Source: JAFGJQ01 sp964495075 | Lineage (GTDB): Bacteria > Planctomycetota > Phycisphaerae > UBA1845 | Assembly: GCA_964495075.1 (NCBI GenBank) | Contig: CAZBUJ010000011.1 | Span: forward strand, 1 to 64,000 | Direction of reading: 5' to 3' | DNA length: 64,000 bases | Part shown: in pieces, positions 1 to 7,468 of the stretch | How the letters are laid out: every line of letters starts with the position of its first letter | Position numbering within the stretch: position 1 is the first letter of the stretch | Program-made: the position numbers and the translations under genes | The notes under the pieces: generated by a model | What the model was told of the DNA's origin: nothing | What the model saw: only the letters and a program-made list of their open reading frames with translations | Database searches by the model: none

Positions 1-618
1 CTCAAGCGGCTTCAACGAGAGCGCGGGAGTGGCAAAGGGGTGAACACCGAAGAAGCGATGCGGATCATCCGTGACGAAGCGTTTCGGTGTAAGGAGATCA
101 CGGACAAGTTGCTTTCCCTTGCCGCGGGCCACGAGCTCGTTCGTGAACGCGTCCAGGTTCGTCATATCATTGACGACGTCGTTTCCATCCTCGGCACGTT
201 GCCACAGTACCGCGATCGCAGGCTGACCGCCCACGTCGATGGCGCGGAAGGCCTCGAGATCCTGGGCAACGAGACGGAACTCCGGCAGGTCATAATGAAC
301 CTGGCCATCAATGCTCTCGAGGCTGTTCAGCCCAAGGTCGGTGAGGTACGGTTCGATGGGCGCCGGAGGAACGGCGTGGTGGAACTGGTTGTTTCCGACA
401 ACGGGCGGGGAATGACGGGAGACGTGTTGGCACACGTCTTCGAGCCGTTCTTCACAGACCGAAACCACGCGCCTTCGCGTGGCACTGGATTGGGGCTATC
501 GATTACGCATGCCATCATCGAAGCTCACGGTGGACGGATCAGGGCGGAAAGCGACGGACCCAACACGGGAAGCCGCTTCTTCATCGAGCTTCCCGCCGCA
601 GACGAGGAGCCCACCTGA
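1..618 (+). CDS. Sensor histidine kinase, C-terminal part (5' end outside window)
   Basis: The reading frame is open from base 1, so the gene begins before the window and only about 205 residues are visible. What remains is the last part of a dimerisation helix region followed by a HATPase_c domain: the N-box region (LAINALEA), the G1 box (DNGRGM), the F-box (FEPFF) and the G2 box (GTGLGLSI) are all present. It would autophosphorylate and pass phosphate to a regulator. The phospho-accepting His and any sensor domain lie outside. The stop codon directly abuts the GTG of the response regulator at 619, so the two are an operon and very likely a cognate pair. Signal unknown. Confidence 0.9.
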   Translation, partial: LKRLQRERGSGKGVNTEEAMRIIRDEAFRCKEITDKLLSLAAGHELVRERVQVRHIIDDVVSILGTLPQYRDRRLTAHVDGAEGLEILGNETELRQVIMNLAINALEAVQPKVGEVRFDGRRRNGVVELVVSDNGRGMTGDVLAHVFEPFFTDRNHAPSRGTGLGLSITHAIIEAHGGRIRAESDGPNTGSRFFIELPAADEEPT

Positions 619-1257
619 GTGCGAACGCGAATCAAGGACATGGAAGAGACCAGCGTCCTCATCGTCGAGGATGAACCCCGTCTACGGTCGATTCTGACCG
701 AGGGTGTGCGGGAGTGCGGTTTCCGGGCGACGGGAGTCCGCACCGGCGAGGAGGCACTTGTGGCGATGCAGGCCGCGCCGTGCGATATCGCGATACTCGA
801 TCTGAACTTGCCAGGCATGGACGGCTTGCAGTGCTTTGAGAAGCTCAAGGAACGGTGGCCTGACGTAGCGGTGGTCATTCTTACCGGCTTTGGCACGCTG
901 GATGCGGCTCAACGCGCGATCCGCCTGGGCGTCGTGGAGTTCCTGACCAAACCCGCTTCGCTGGGTGATCTGGAAAAAGCGCTCCACCGCGCGTGGCGAT
1001 CCGTTCCGGCGCCCGTTCCAGAGCATTGGACCAGTGACAACCTCAGGCCGGCTGACACGAGGTCAGACGTCGGCGCCACGTCTCCTGTCCGACCGCTGCG
1101 CGATCTCGAGCGAGCGTGGATCCTCGCGGCGTTGGAGCGCCACGATGGCAATCGCGAAGCCGCGGCGTCAGAACTTGGCATCAGCGTTCGCAAGCTCTAC
1201 TATCGCCTGTCTGAGTATCAACAGCGCCCCGGCGACGTAGACACGGATCCGACTTGA
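619..1257 (+). CDS. Response regulator, receiver plus Fis-type helix-turn-helix
   Basis: A 212-residue two-domain regulator. The receiver domain (about residues 11-125) has the acidic pocket in VEDEP, phospho-acceptor Asp61 in ILDLNLPG, and the conserved Thr and Lys (VVILTGF, LTKP). A linker leads to a C-terminal Fis-type HTH (about 160-200, RDLERAWILAAL...GNREAAASELGIS). There is no AAA+ domain, so it is not a sigma-54 activator. The layout matches the ActR/RegA-type family. The GTG start at 619 touches the kinase stop and has a GAGGAG site upstream; an ATG at 640 is a poorer alternative. Targets unknown. Confidence 0.88.
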   Translation: MRTRIKDMEETSVLIVEDEPRLRSILTEGVRECGFRATGVRTGEEALVAMQAAPCDIAILDLNLPGMDGLQCFEKLKERWPDVAVVILTGFGTLDAAQRAIRLGVVEFLTKPASLGDLEKALHRAWRSVPAPVPEHWTSDNLRPADTRSDVGATSPVRPLRDLERAWILAALERHDGNREAAASELGISVRKLYYRLSEYQQRPGDVDTDPT

Positions 1258-1381
1258 TGCCGAGCAACCGCCGCCGTGCTGCATGCCGCGAGCCGGCGGA
1301 GTCCGCCCTTCCCGCCGCCGCCCCCCCGCCTCACCGCCGCGACCTCGGCCCCCGTCGGAGGCAGCCGGTACACGCTGCGGT
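1258..1381. other. Convergent intergenic region
   Basis: A GC-rich stretch between the response regulator (+) and the fucosidase (-). A run of cytosines sits near 1320, but no clear terminator stem or small gene is seen. Confidence 0.3.
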
Positions 1382-3505
1382 TCAGTGTGCCGACGCGTTG
1401 AGCAACTGCGCATGTGCCCGCTCCTCATGCATCAGCGCCTTCGACGGGATGCGCTGCTTCTCGATGCCAGGGCCGGCGTACCATACTTCCAGCACATCGT
1501 CGCCGGTCTTTTCGAAGAATGTGACGGTGAGAGGGTGCGCGCCCCCGGCCAGCGCCACGATACCCGCCACTTCTTTTGCCGTGTGAAGACCATCATTGTC
1601 GACGACTAGCTCGCCGTCGATGTGCAGTTGGCTGCCATCGTCGGATCGCGTGAAGAACGTGTAGACGCCATCGCGCGGGACGGTGACGTAGCCGCGATAG
1701 CGGAATCCGAAGCGCTCGACCCGGCTGCGCGGGGCGAAATCAAAGTCGGCGACCGTGCCGGTCTTCACGGGCGTGAGCCGATCGAAGTCCGGCAGTTGGC
1801 TCCATTCACCCTCGACGTACTCGTACGTCAGGCCGGGCTGCAGATGATCGATCTGCGCCGCCGGCCTCGCGGCGACCTTCTTGAACGTCGCCTCACTGAC
1901 GCCGCTGACGGGTTTGCCATGGCGAAACGCGCGAGCCCGGACGGTCGCCGTCCGCTTCAGTCGAATTGGGCCCCGCGCCACCGGCGACGCCGCGGTGGGT
2001 TCACGACCGTCGGTGGTGTAGCGCACATTCACGTTCTCACGATCCGACGTCGCGCGCACGTCGAGCGTTTCGAGGAAGATCGGCGTGTCCGCGGTGATCT
2101 CCGGCGGGTCGTGGATATCCGGCCGCCCGATCAGATCCAGCGCCACCACCGTGTCGACGGGATCAGGCGGCGTGGCCGGCAGCCGGACCACGAGCGCGTC
2201 TTCCCGGCGGTTCACATCAAGCGCGTGCCGCTTCGAACCGGTCAACAGGCACGCCGTGCGAGGCTCGTTGAACACCCCCGGGACGACGAGTGTCCCGTCA
2301 ACCGGCCAGTCGAACACGTGGAGGTAGAGCCGCGCGTCGTCGTTAGCCAGGGATTTCTGTGTGCAGCGCCCCCATGGCAACGTCTGGAACGGGCTGGCCC
2401 GTGTACCGTAGATCGACTCGCCGTTGACGTCCATCCACGCGCCGATCTCCCGCAGCCGATCGACGCTCGGCTGAGGAAACGTGCCATCTGCCTTCGGGCC
2501 GACGTTCAGCAGGAGGTTGCCGCCCTTGGAGGCGACGTCGACGAGCATCCGAATGAGCTGCTCGGTCGACTTCCAGTCGTGGTCACTTCTGTTGTATCCC
2601 CAGTTGCGATTCATCGTGACGCAGCTCTCCCAGTCCACACCGGGAAAGCCGGTCGCCGGGACCTCCTGTTCGGGTGTGCCGAAATCGCCGGCGAACAGCC
2701 CGTCCTTGGTCATACCGGCCATGCCGCCCCGGCCGGTGTCGACGCGGTTGTTGATGATGATGTCGGGCTGAAGCGCACGGACGTAGGCGTACAGGTCCAG
2801 ACCGCGCTCGTGCGTCCAGGTTCCCTCCCACTCCCCGTCAAACCACAGCACGCCGATCGGACCATAATTCGTGACCAGTTCGCGAAGCTCGTTTTTCATA
2901 TACGTCACGTAGCGGTCGTAGTCGGCGTCCGCGGCCGGGCGCTCCGCCAACTCCCAACCCCGACGCGGCAGGTAGTCCGGGTGGTGCCAGTCCATGATCG
3001 AGTGGTACCAGCACAACCGCAGCCCATGCCGTCGGCACGCGTCGGATAACTCCTTCAGGACATCGCGCCTGAAAGGCGTCGACATTACGTCGAAATCCGT
3101 GTGCGCCGAGTTGAACAGGCAGAAGCCGTCGTGGTGCTTCGACGTGATCACGATGTACTTCATGCCCGCGTCTTTGGCCATGCGGGCCCACGCGTCGGCA
3201 TCGAATCGCACCGGGTTGAACTGCTCAACGAACCGATCGTACTCGTCGATTGGGATTCGGGCCGTGTGGCGAATCCACTCTGCGTGCCGCGTGCTGCCTT
3301 TCCACTCGCCGGCCGGGATGGCGTAAAGCCCCCAGTGAATGAACAGGCCAAAGCGGGCCTCCCGCCACCAGCGCATCCGCGCGTCGCGCTGCTCTCGCGC
3401 CTCCACTGGCATCCGATTGTGCTCGTCGGCGATCGCAGGTCCCGGGTCACCACTCAGGATGGCTCCGAGTGACAGCATCAGGGCGACTCTTCGCGTGTGC
3501 TTCAT
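1382..3505 (-). CDS. Exported alpha-L-fucosidase (GH29) with CHB_HEX-like and PA14 domains
   Basis: A 707-residue secreted glycoside hydrolase. The start at 3505 gives a Sec signal peptide (MKHTRRVALMLSLGAILSG) and is preferred over longer forms. The GH29 TIM barrel covers about residues 40-420: FGLFIHWGLYA near the start, the SKHHDGF segment, and the catalytic nucleophile Asp223 in VLWFDGEW. Then follow a beta-sandwich domain like that at the C-terminus of chitobiase/hexosaminidase (about 490-570, with YTTDGREP) and a PA14 carbohydrate-binding domain (about 580-700). It should release terminal alpha-L-fucose from exported or environmental glycans. The rhamnose genes at the other end of the window also handle a deoxyhexose. 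It probably shares a transcript with the small gene upstream at 3589-3933. Confidence 0.93.
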   Translation of the reverse strand: MKHTRRVALMLSLGAILSGDPGPAIADEHNRMPVEAREQRDARMRWWREARFGLFIHWGLYAIPAGEWKGSTRHAEWIRHTARIPIDEYDRFVEQFNPVRFDADAWARMAKDAGMKYIVITSKHHDGFCLFNSAHTDFDVMSTPFRRDVLKELSDACRRHGLRLCWYHSIMDWHHPDYLPRRGWELAERPAADADYDRYVTYMKNELRELVTNYGPIGVLWFDGEWEGTWTHERGLDLYAYVRALQPDIIINNRVDTGRGGMAGMTKDGLFAGDFGTPEQEVPATGFPGVDWESCVTMNRNWGYNRSDHDWKSTEQLIRMLVDVASKGGNLLLNVGPKADGTFPQPSVDRLREIGAWMDVNGESIYGTRASPFQTLPWGRCTQKSLANDDARLYLHVFDWPVDGTLVVPGVFNEPRTACLLTGSKRHALDVNRREDALVVRLPATPPDPVDTVVALDLIGRPDIHDPPEITADTPIFLETLDVRATSDRENVNVRYTTDGREPTAASPVARGPIRLKRTATVRARAFRHGKPVSGVSEATFKKVAARPAAQIDHLQPGLTYEYVEGEWSQLPDFDRLTPVKTGTVADFDFAPRSRVERFGFRYRGYVTVPRDGVYTFFTRSDDGSQLHIDGELVVDNDGLHTAKEVAGIVALAGGAHPLTVTFFEKTGDDVLEVWYAGPGIEKQRIPSKALMHEERAHAQLLNASAH

Positions 3506-3588
3506 GAAGCTACACCTGTTCGGCCATGTTCGTTTCGGGAAGGACAACTTGCGGAGAGGGCGGCTGCCGCCTCGGGCGTGGGCGCGTC

Positions 3589-3933
3589 CTACCAAGACGG
3601 CCAGCCGGGGGGCGGGGGTTCGTTCTCTTCGGCGGCGCTGACACGGAAGACCCAGGCCTCATGGCCGGCCCGGGCCTCCTCCAGCGTCGGGTATCGCTCC
3701 CACTCTCCGTTCAGCCAACCGCCGTCGATCTTTGTCTCGAACAGGGCCGGCGGGGCGTCCTGGGACAAGGCCATGTTCATGCCGAGAAAGACCGTCGACA
3801 CGGCCCCGTACTTCACTTTGGTCGACGCCACCGAGCGCACGCGTGAGTAGGAAGTCTCGTACCACTGGCGCCACTTCTCGTAGTCTGGCTCTTCAACTAC
3901 AGCGCCGGCCTGGAGAATATAGTAGCGGCCCAT
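3589..3933 (-). CDS. Small protein of unknown function (114 aa)
   Basis: I do not recognise the family. The 114-residue product begins MGRYYILQAGAVVEEPDYEKW and is rich in aromatic and acidic residues, with no signal peptide, membrane helix or cysteine pair. It ends in a proline-rich tail (EPPPPGWPSW). It is probably real: a good promoter lies just upstream (3964-3992), its codon use matches its neighbours, and it lies 83 bp before the fucosidase on the same strand. Early length and beta-strand-like periodicity would suit a small alpha/beta barrel, but that is only an impression. Confidence 0.65.
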   Translation of the reverse strand: MGRYYILQAGAVVEEPDYEKWRQWYETSYSRVRSVASTKVKYGAVSTVFLGMNMALSQDAPPALFETKIDGGWLNGEWERYPTLEEARAGHEAWVFRVSAAEENEPPPPGWPSW

Positions 3934-3963
3934 CTCGATAATGCCTTTCTGCTTGAACGCAAC

Positions 3964-3992
3964 ATTCTACCTGTTAGCCGTGGTCCCGGCAA
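3964..3992 (-). promoter_or_regulatory. Sigma-70-type promoter for 3933 gene and fucosidase
   Basis: Read on the minus strand: TTGCCG (3992-3987), 17-bp spacer, TAGAAT (3969-3964). It lies about 30 bp before the start codon of the 114-aa gene. Confidence 0.55.
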
Positions 3993-4096
3993 GACAAACT
4001 AACGCGGGAGCCGCCGTTGGGTCACAACGGCCCCGGCGTGCTCCCGACCGGCTTGCGACATACGCGCCGGGACCGGTGAGTGAATCCGTTGCGTTG

Positions 4097-4125
4097 TTGC
4101 CAACGTCGATCGACCCAGCTATACT
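4097..4125 (+). promoter_or_regulatory. Sigma-70-type promoter for the ACT-domain gene
   Basis: TTGCCA (4097-4102), 17-bp spacer, TATACT (4120-4125), 57 bp before the ATG at 4183. It diverges from the promoter at 3964-3992. Confidence 0.6.
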
Positions 4126-4182
4126 CCCCCGCTGGCTTTCTCCCTGTCACCGGGCGGCCCCCATTTCGAGGAGACACATCTC

Positions 4183-4599
4183 ATGAAGATCAAACCCGAG
4201 CGCGTGGAGCAGCTCACCCTGTTTCTGGAGAACAGACCCGGCATCCTGGCGGACCTCTGCGCTCATCTGTCCGATCATCGTGTCAACATCCGTGCGATCT
4301 CCGTCCTGGACAGCACAGACGCCGGCGCGGTCCGCCTGATCGTGGATGACGTGGCGTTGGCCAAGGAACTTCTGACGGCGGCGGGCGTGGCACACCGCAG
4401 CACGTACTGCCTGTCCCTGGAGATGCCGAACAACCCCGGCGGCTTTGCCAGCATCGCGCGGATATTGTCCGTCGCCGGTATCAATATCGACTACATCTAT
4501 GCCAGTTCGTTGCCCGGCGCAGGCGCGGCGCTCGGCGTTTTCGGGGTCTCCGACCTCGACCGTGCCCTGAGCCTCCGCTGGGAGGACCCGTACGCGTGA
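4183..4599 (+). CDS. Tandem ACT-domain protein
   Basis: A 138-residue protein made almost wholly of two ACT ligand-binding folds: residues about 8-70 (LTLFLENRPGILADLCAHL) and 76-135 (NNPGGFASIARILSVAGINI). ACT domains bind amino acids or similar small ligands and usually control an enzyme allosterically; there is no catalytic domain here. An AGGAG-type site (CGAGGAGAC) precedes the ATG. It converges with the 2-oxoacid oxidoreductase genes. Stand-alone ACT proteins often neighbour aryl-2-oxoacid or phenylacetyl-CoA ligase genes, so it may sense an aromatic amino acid or derivative; this is inference. Confidence 0.85.
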   Translation: MKIKPERVEQLTLFLENRPGILADLCAHLSDHRVNIRAISVLDSTDAGAVRLIVDDVALAKELLTAAGVAHRSTYCLSLEMPNNPGGFASIARILSVAGINIDYIYASSLPGAGAALGVFGVSDLDRALSLRWEDPYA

Positions 4600-4651
4600 T
4601 TCAACGCGGGGCGCAGCGATTCCGCGTTGGAACGTCATCGCCAGCCCTGCC

Positions 4652-4734
4652 ATCGGACGGACACTCCCGGCCGAACCGATACACGCTCCAGGCCCGTTCG
4701 CGCTGCGTGCGATGCGGCGTGCCATCCGTCCGAT
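4652..4734. repeat. Inverted repeat in convergent intergenic region
   Basis: ATCGGACGGA (4652-4661) is perfectly complementary to TCCGTCCGAT (4725-4734). The 63-nt loop is long for a simple terminator, but the position, between the converging ACT gene and the end of the 22-kb minus-strand cluster, suits a transcript-end structure. Confidence 0.35.
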
Positions 4735-4747
4735 CCCCGTGGTTGTC

Positions 4748-5314
4748 CTACTTGGCCACCGAACGTTGTTGCACCAGAGCGAATCGTCGTCCCTCCTCCG
4801 TTGCCACTCTGAAGCCCTCGTCGAGAGCACCGAGATTCATCTCCAGCGTCTTGGGCGGAACGCTTTGGGAGATCGATTGTCGAAGGGCATCGCGGGAGAC
4901 CACCCGGGTGAGGCTGGCCAGGCAGCCCAGCATGATCGCATTGGCGACCACCTCGCGGCCGCACGTCTTCTCCGCGATGGCCGTGGCGGGCACAGACAAG
5001 GCCCTCGGCTCGCCTTTGGGGGGAGCCACCAAGTCTCCGTCGACCAGGAGAAGGCCGTCGCGCTTCAAGTCGGGCAGATACTCATCCAGAGCAGGCTGAG
5101 ACATGGCCACAAGCACGTCGAGGGAAGGGGGCAGGAAGTCGAGAATCTCATCCTGCGAAACGATCACGTCGCTCTTGCAGGCGCCGCCGCGCGATTCACT
5201 CCCGTAGGACTGAGTCTGCAAAGCGTTCCTGCCGTCCAGCAGGCTGGCGTGTCCGAGTATGTACCCGGCCATCACGATCCCCTGTCCGCCGAAACCGGCC
5301 AGCCGTATGTTCAT
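4748..5314 (-). CDS. 2-oxoacid:ferredoxin oxidoreductase, gamma subunit
   Basis: A 188-residue gamma (POR_N-like) subunit: the start reads MNIRLAGFGGQGIVMAGYIL, the glycine-rich signature of this family, followed by TQSYGSESRGG, also conserved. It completes the alpha (6285-7430) and beta (5416-6288) subunits to form an enzyme that oxidatively decarboxylates a 2-oxoacid with CoA and reduces ferredoxin. Last gene of the minus-strand cluster. The subunit set resembles KorABG/VorABC; which 2-oxoacid is used cannot be read from sequence. 2-Oxoglutarate is favoured because that enzyme supplies reduced ferredoxin for benzoyl-CoA reductase in Thauera and Azoarcus. Confidence 0.88.
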   Translation of the reverse strand: MNIRLAGFGGQGIVMAGYILGHASLLDGRNALQTQSYGSESRGGACKSDVIVSQDEILDFLPPSLDVLVAMSQPALDEYLPDLKRDGLLLVDGDLVAPPKGEPRALSVPATAIAEKTCGREVVANAIMLGCLASLTRVVSRDALRQSISQSVPPKTLEMNLGALDEGFRVATEEGRRFALVQQRSVAK

Positions 5315-5415
5315 GCCGTCACCCTATTCCTACCCGTCGCGGTGTTTCCGTGGTTCACGCGGGGCGGCTCGGCCGCTGCACGTGCCGGCCGATCGCCGCT
5401 ACCGGCTCTTGGTAC

Positions 5416-6288
5416 TCACTCGTCGCGTGCGTCCTCCGACGCCGCGAGACGTTCCGGCGCCGCGTCCGGGCCGTGCCTCTCATTGATCATTCGAAGGGTC
5501 TCCGTGAACTCGACCCGCTCTCGTTCGACCAGTTTGCCCACGACGATTTTTCCATCCAACTCCTCTTCGTCCATCTTCCGGGCTCGGGCCACGGTCACGG
5601 AGCTATCCCTGAAGTATTCCATCTGGGCCAACCCGTCCCGAAGCCCTACCCGCCGGCCGTAACTCACGGGACATTGGGAGACGATTTCGATGAACGAGAA
5701 GCCCTTTTTCTGCAACGCTTCCTTCATCGAGCCGACGAGCCGGTGAACATGGAACGTCGTCCAGCGCGCGACGTAGTTTGCCCCGGCCGCCGCCACCAGT
5801 TCAGCGACCCTCATGGGGTATTCCGCGTTGCGATAGGGAGTGGTGGTGGTCGGTACACCGTAGGGCGTGGTGGGCGAGACCTGCCCACCGGTCATCCCGT
5901 AGATGTAGTTGTTCACCAGGAACACGGCAAGGCCCACGTTGCGACGGGCGGCATGAATGAGGTGGTTTCCGCCGATTCCGGCCAGGTCGCCGTCACCTGC
6001 GATGACCACGACGTGGCTCCGGGGCTTGATCACTTTTACACCGGTGGCGAATGCCACCGGGCGGCCGTGTGTGGTGTGAAGTGTGTCGCATTTGAGGTAG
6101 GGACTGGTAATCCAGGAGGAGCACCCAATGCCCGTCACGGAGATGATGTCGCGAGGATCCCATTTCAGCGCGTCGATCGCGTGGACGAAGGCGTTGAGGA
6201 CCTGCCCGCACCCGCACCCCGGGCAGTGCGTGGTGGGCAAGACGCCCTCGCGCAGGTACTTGAGCAGCTTGTGGCCCGGCTCGGTCAT
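5416..6288 (-). CDS. korB: 2-oxoacid:ferredoxin oxidoreductase, beta (TPP) subunit
   Basis: A 290-residue TPP-binding subunit. The N-terminal CPGCGCG motif supplies part of the Fe-S ligands, and the TPP/Mg motif runs from VIAGDGDLAGIGGNHL to VNNYIYGMTGGQ. Length and motifs fit KorB-type proteins. Its ATG overlaps the stop of the alpha subunit by 4 bp (ATGA), indicating translational coupling. With the ferredoxin at 9982-10269 it should feed low-potential electrons to the benzoyl-CoA reductase encoded upstream. The C-terminal tail (about 245-290) is charged and not conserved. Confidence 0.9.
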   Translation of the reverse strand: MTEPGHKLLKYLREGVLPTTHCPGCGCGQVLNAFVHAIDALKWDPRDIISVTGIGCSSWITSPYLKCDTLHTTHGRPVAFATGVKVIKPRSHVVVIAGDGDLAGIGGNHLIHAARRNVGLAVFLVNNYIYGMTGGQVSPTTPYGVPTTTTPYRNAEYPMRVAELVAAAGANYVARWTTFHVHRLVGSMKEALQKKGFSFIEIVSQCPVSYGRRVGLRDGLAQMEYFRDSSVTVARARKMDEEELDGKIVVGKLVERERVEFTETLRMINERHGPDAAPERLAASEDARDE

Positions 6289-7430
6289 GACGACTCCCGT
6301 ACGATTGCGGCGTGGATCTCGTGCACGGAGTGCGGCACGCCGCCGATCTTCGACACCCGCACCACCGGCACACTCACGAACCGCTCCACCTCCCTGGCTA
6401 TCTGACCCAGATTCATCTCCGGCACCAGGATCTTGCTCGCCCGCCGACCCGCCTCCGTGAGCCTCGCCTGGCAGAAGGGCCAGATGGTGATCAACCGGAG
6501 GTAGCCCACCTTGCGACCCTCCTGGCGGGCTCGCAGGACGGCTCCCAGGGCCGGTCTCGACGCCGCGCCGAACGACACGATGACCATTTCAGCATCATCC
6601 ATGAAGCGCTCTTCATATCGCTCGATGTTGTGGCGGTTCTTCTCGATCTTGTCACAGACTCGCGTGATCAGGGACGCATGTACGTCCTGAGAGACGACAT
6701 CCCGCATCCCGTCCTCTTTGTGTGTGGACCCAGTGATGTGGAGGAACTCGCCTTGGCCAAACTCCTTCATGAGAGGGATCAATCCCGGCTCGTCGGCCGG
6801 GTCCACTCCGCCGCGAGGGAACAGGCCCACGTCGGCGGCGTCGGGGAACACCAGTTTTTCGCGCAAGTGCCCGATCTCGCCGTCGGCCAGGAGGATCACG
6901 GGATGTCGGTAGCGCTCAGCGAGGTTGAAACAGTCGATTGTCAGGTCGAAACACTCCTGCACCGAATTAGGGGCCAGTGCAATCATCTCGTGGTCCCCGT
7001 GGGTCCCCCAACGGGCCTGGAGGACGTCACCTTGGGCCGGCTTGGTGGCCTGGCCGGTGGAGGGCCCGGACCGCTGGACATCCACGATCACGCACGGCGT
7101 CTCGGTCATGACGGCATAGCCAATGTTCTCCTGCATGAGCGAAAAGCCGGGGCCGGACGTGGCGGTCATGGCCCGGGCGCCCGCCCGGGCCGCCCCGATC
7201 ACGGCGGCAATGCTGCCGATCTCGTCCTCGAACTGTACGTAGTACCCGTTCGCGTTGGGCAGTTCACGAGCCATGGTCTCGGCCACCTCGGAAGCCGGTG
7301 TGATGGGGTATCCTGCAAAGAACGTACACCCGGCGAACAGGGCGCCGTACGCCACGGCCTCATCTCCCAAGGCGAAGCGCATGGTTCCGGAGAGTCGGCT
7401 AAGGTATTTTGAGGCTCGCTCCGTAGGCAC
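6285..7430 (-). CDS. korA: 2-oxoacid:ferredoxin oxidoreductase, alpha subunit
   Basis: A 381-residue alpha subunit. Domain I carries GYPITPASE and the TSGPGFSLMQEN segment typical of KorA; domain II follows from about residue 250. I chose the GTG at 7430 because GAAGGA lies just before it; an ATG at 7382 (MRFALGDEA) would shorten the protein by 16 residues, and longer forms would run into the preceding gene. It pairs with korB and the gamma gene. No separate 2x[4Fe-4S] delta subunit is present; the stand-alone ferredoxin at 9982 and the large oxidoreductase at 7469 probably take that place. Confidence 0.9.
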   Translation of the reverse strand: MPTERASKYLSRLSGTMRFALGDEAVAYGALFAGCTFFAGYPITPASEVAETMARELPNANGYYVQFEDEIGSIAAVIGAARAGARAMTATSGPGFSLMQENIGYAVMTETPCVIVDVQRSGPSTGQATKPAQGDVLQARWGTHGDHEMIALAPNSVQECFDLTIDCFNLAERYRHPVILLADGEIGHLREKLVFPDAADVGLFPRGGVDPADEPGLIPLMKEFGQGEFLHITGSTHKEDGMRDVVSQDVHASLITRVCDKIEKNRHNIERYEERFMDDAEMVIVSFGAASRPALGAVLRARQEGRKVGYLRLITIWPFCQARLTEAGRRASKILVPEMNLGQIAREVERFVSVPVVRVSKIGGVPHSVHEIHAAIVRESS

Positions 7431-7468
7431 AATCTTCCTTCGAGATTGGGATGAACCGAGACCTCCGG

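Noticed and set aside
1622..3049. A 475-codon open frame opposite the fucosidase gene
   Set aside because: The minus-strand product has full GH29, CHB_HEX-like and PA14 features; the plus-strand frame has none.
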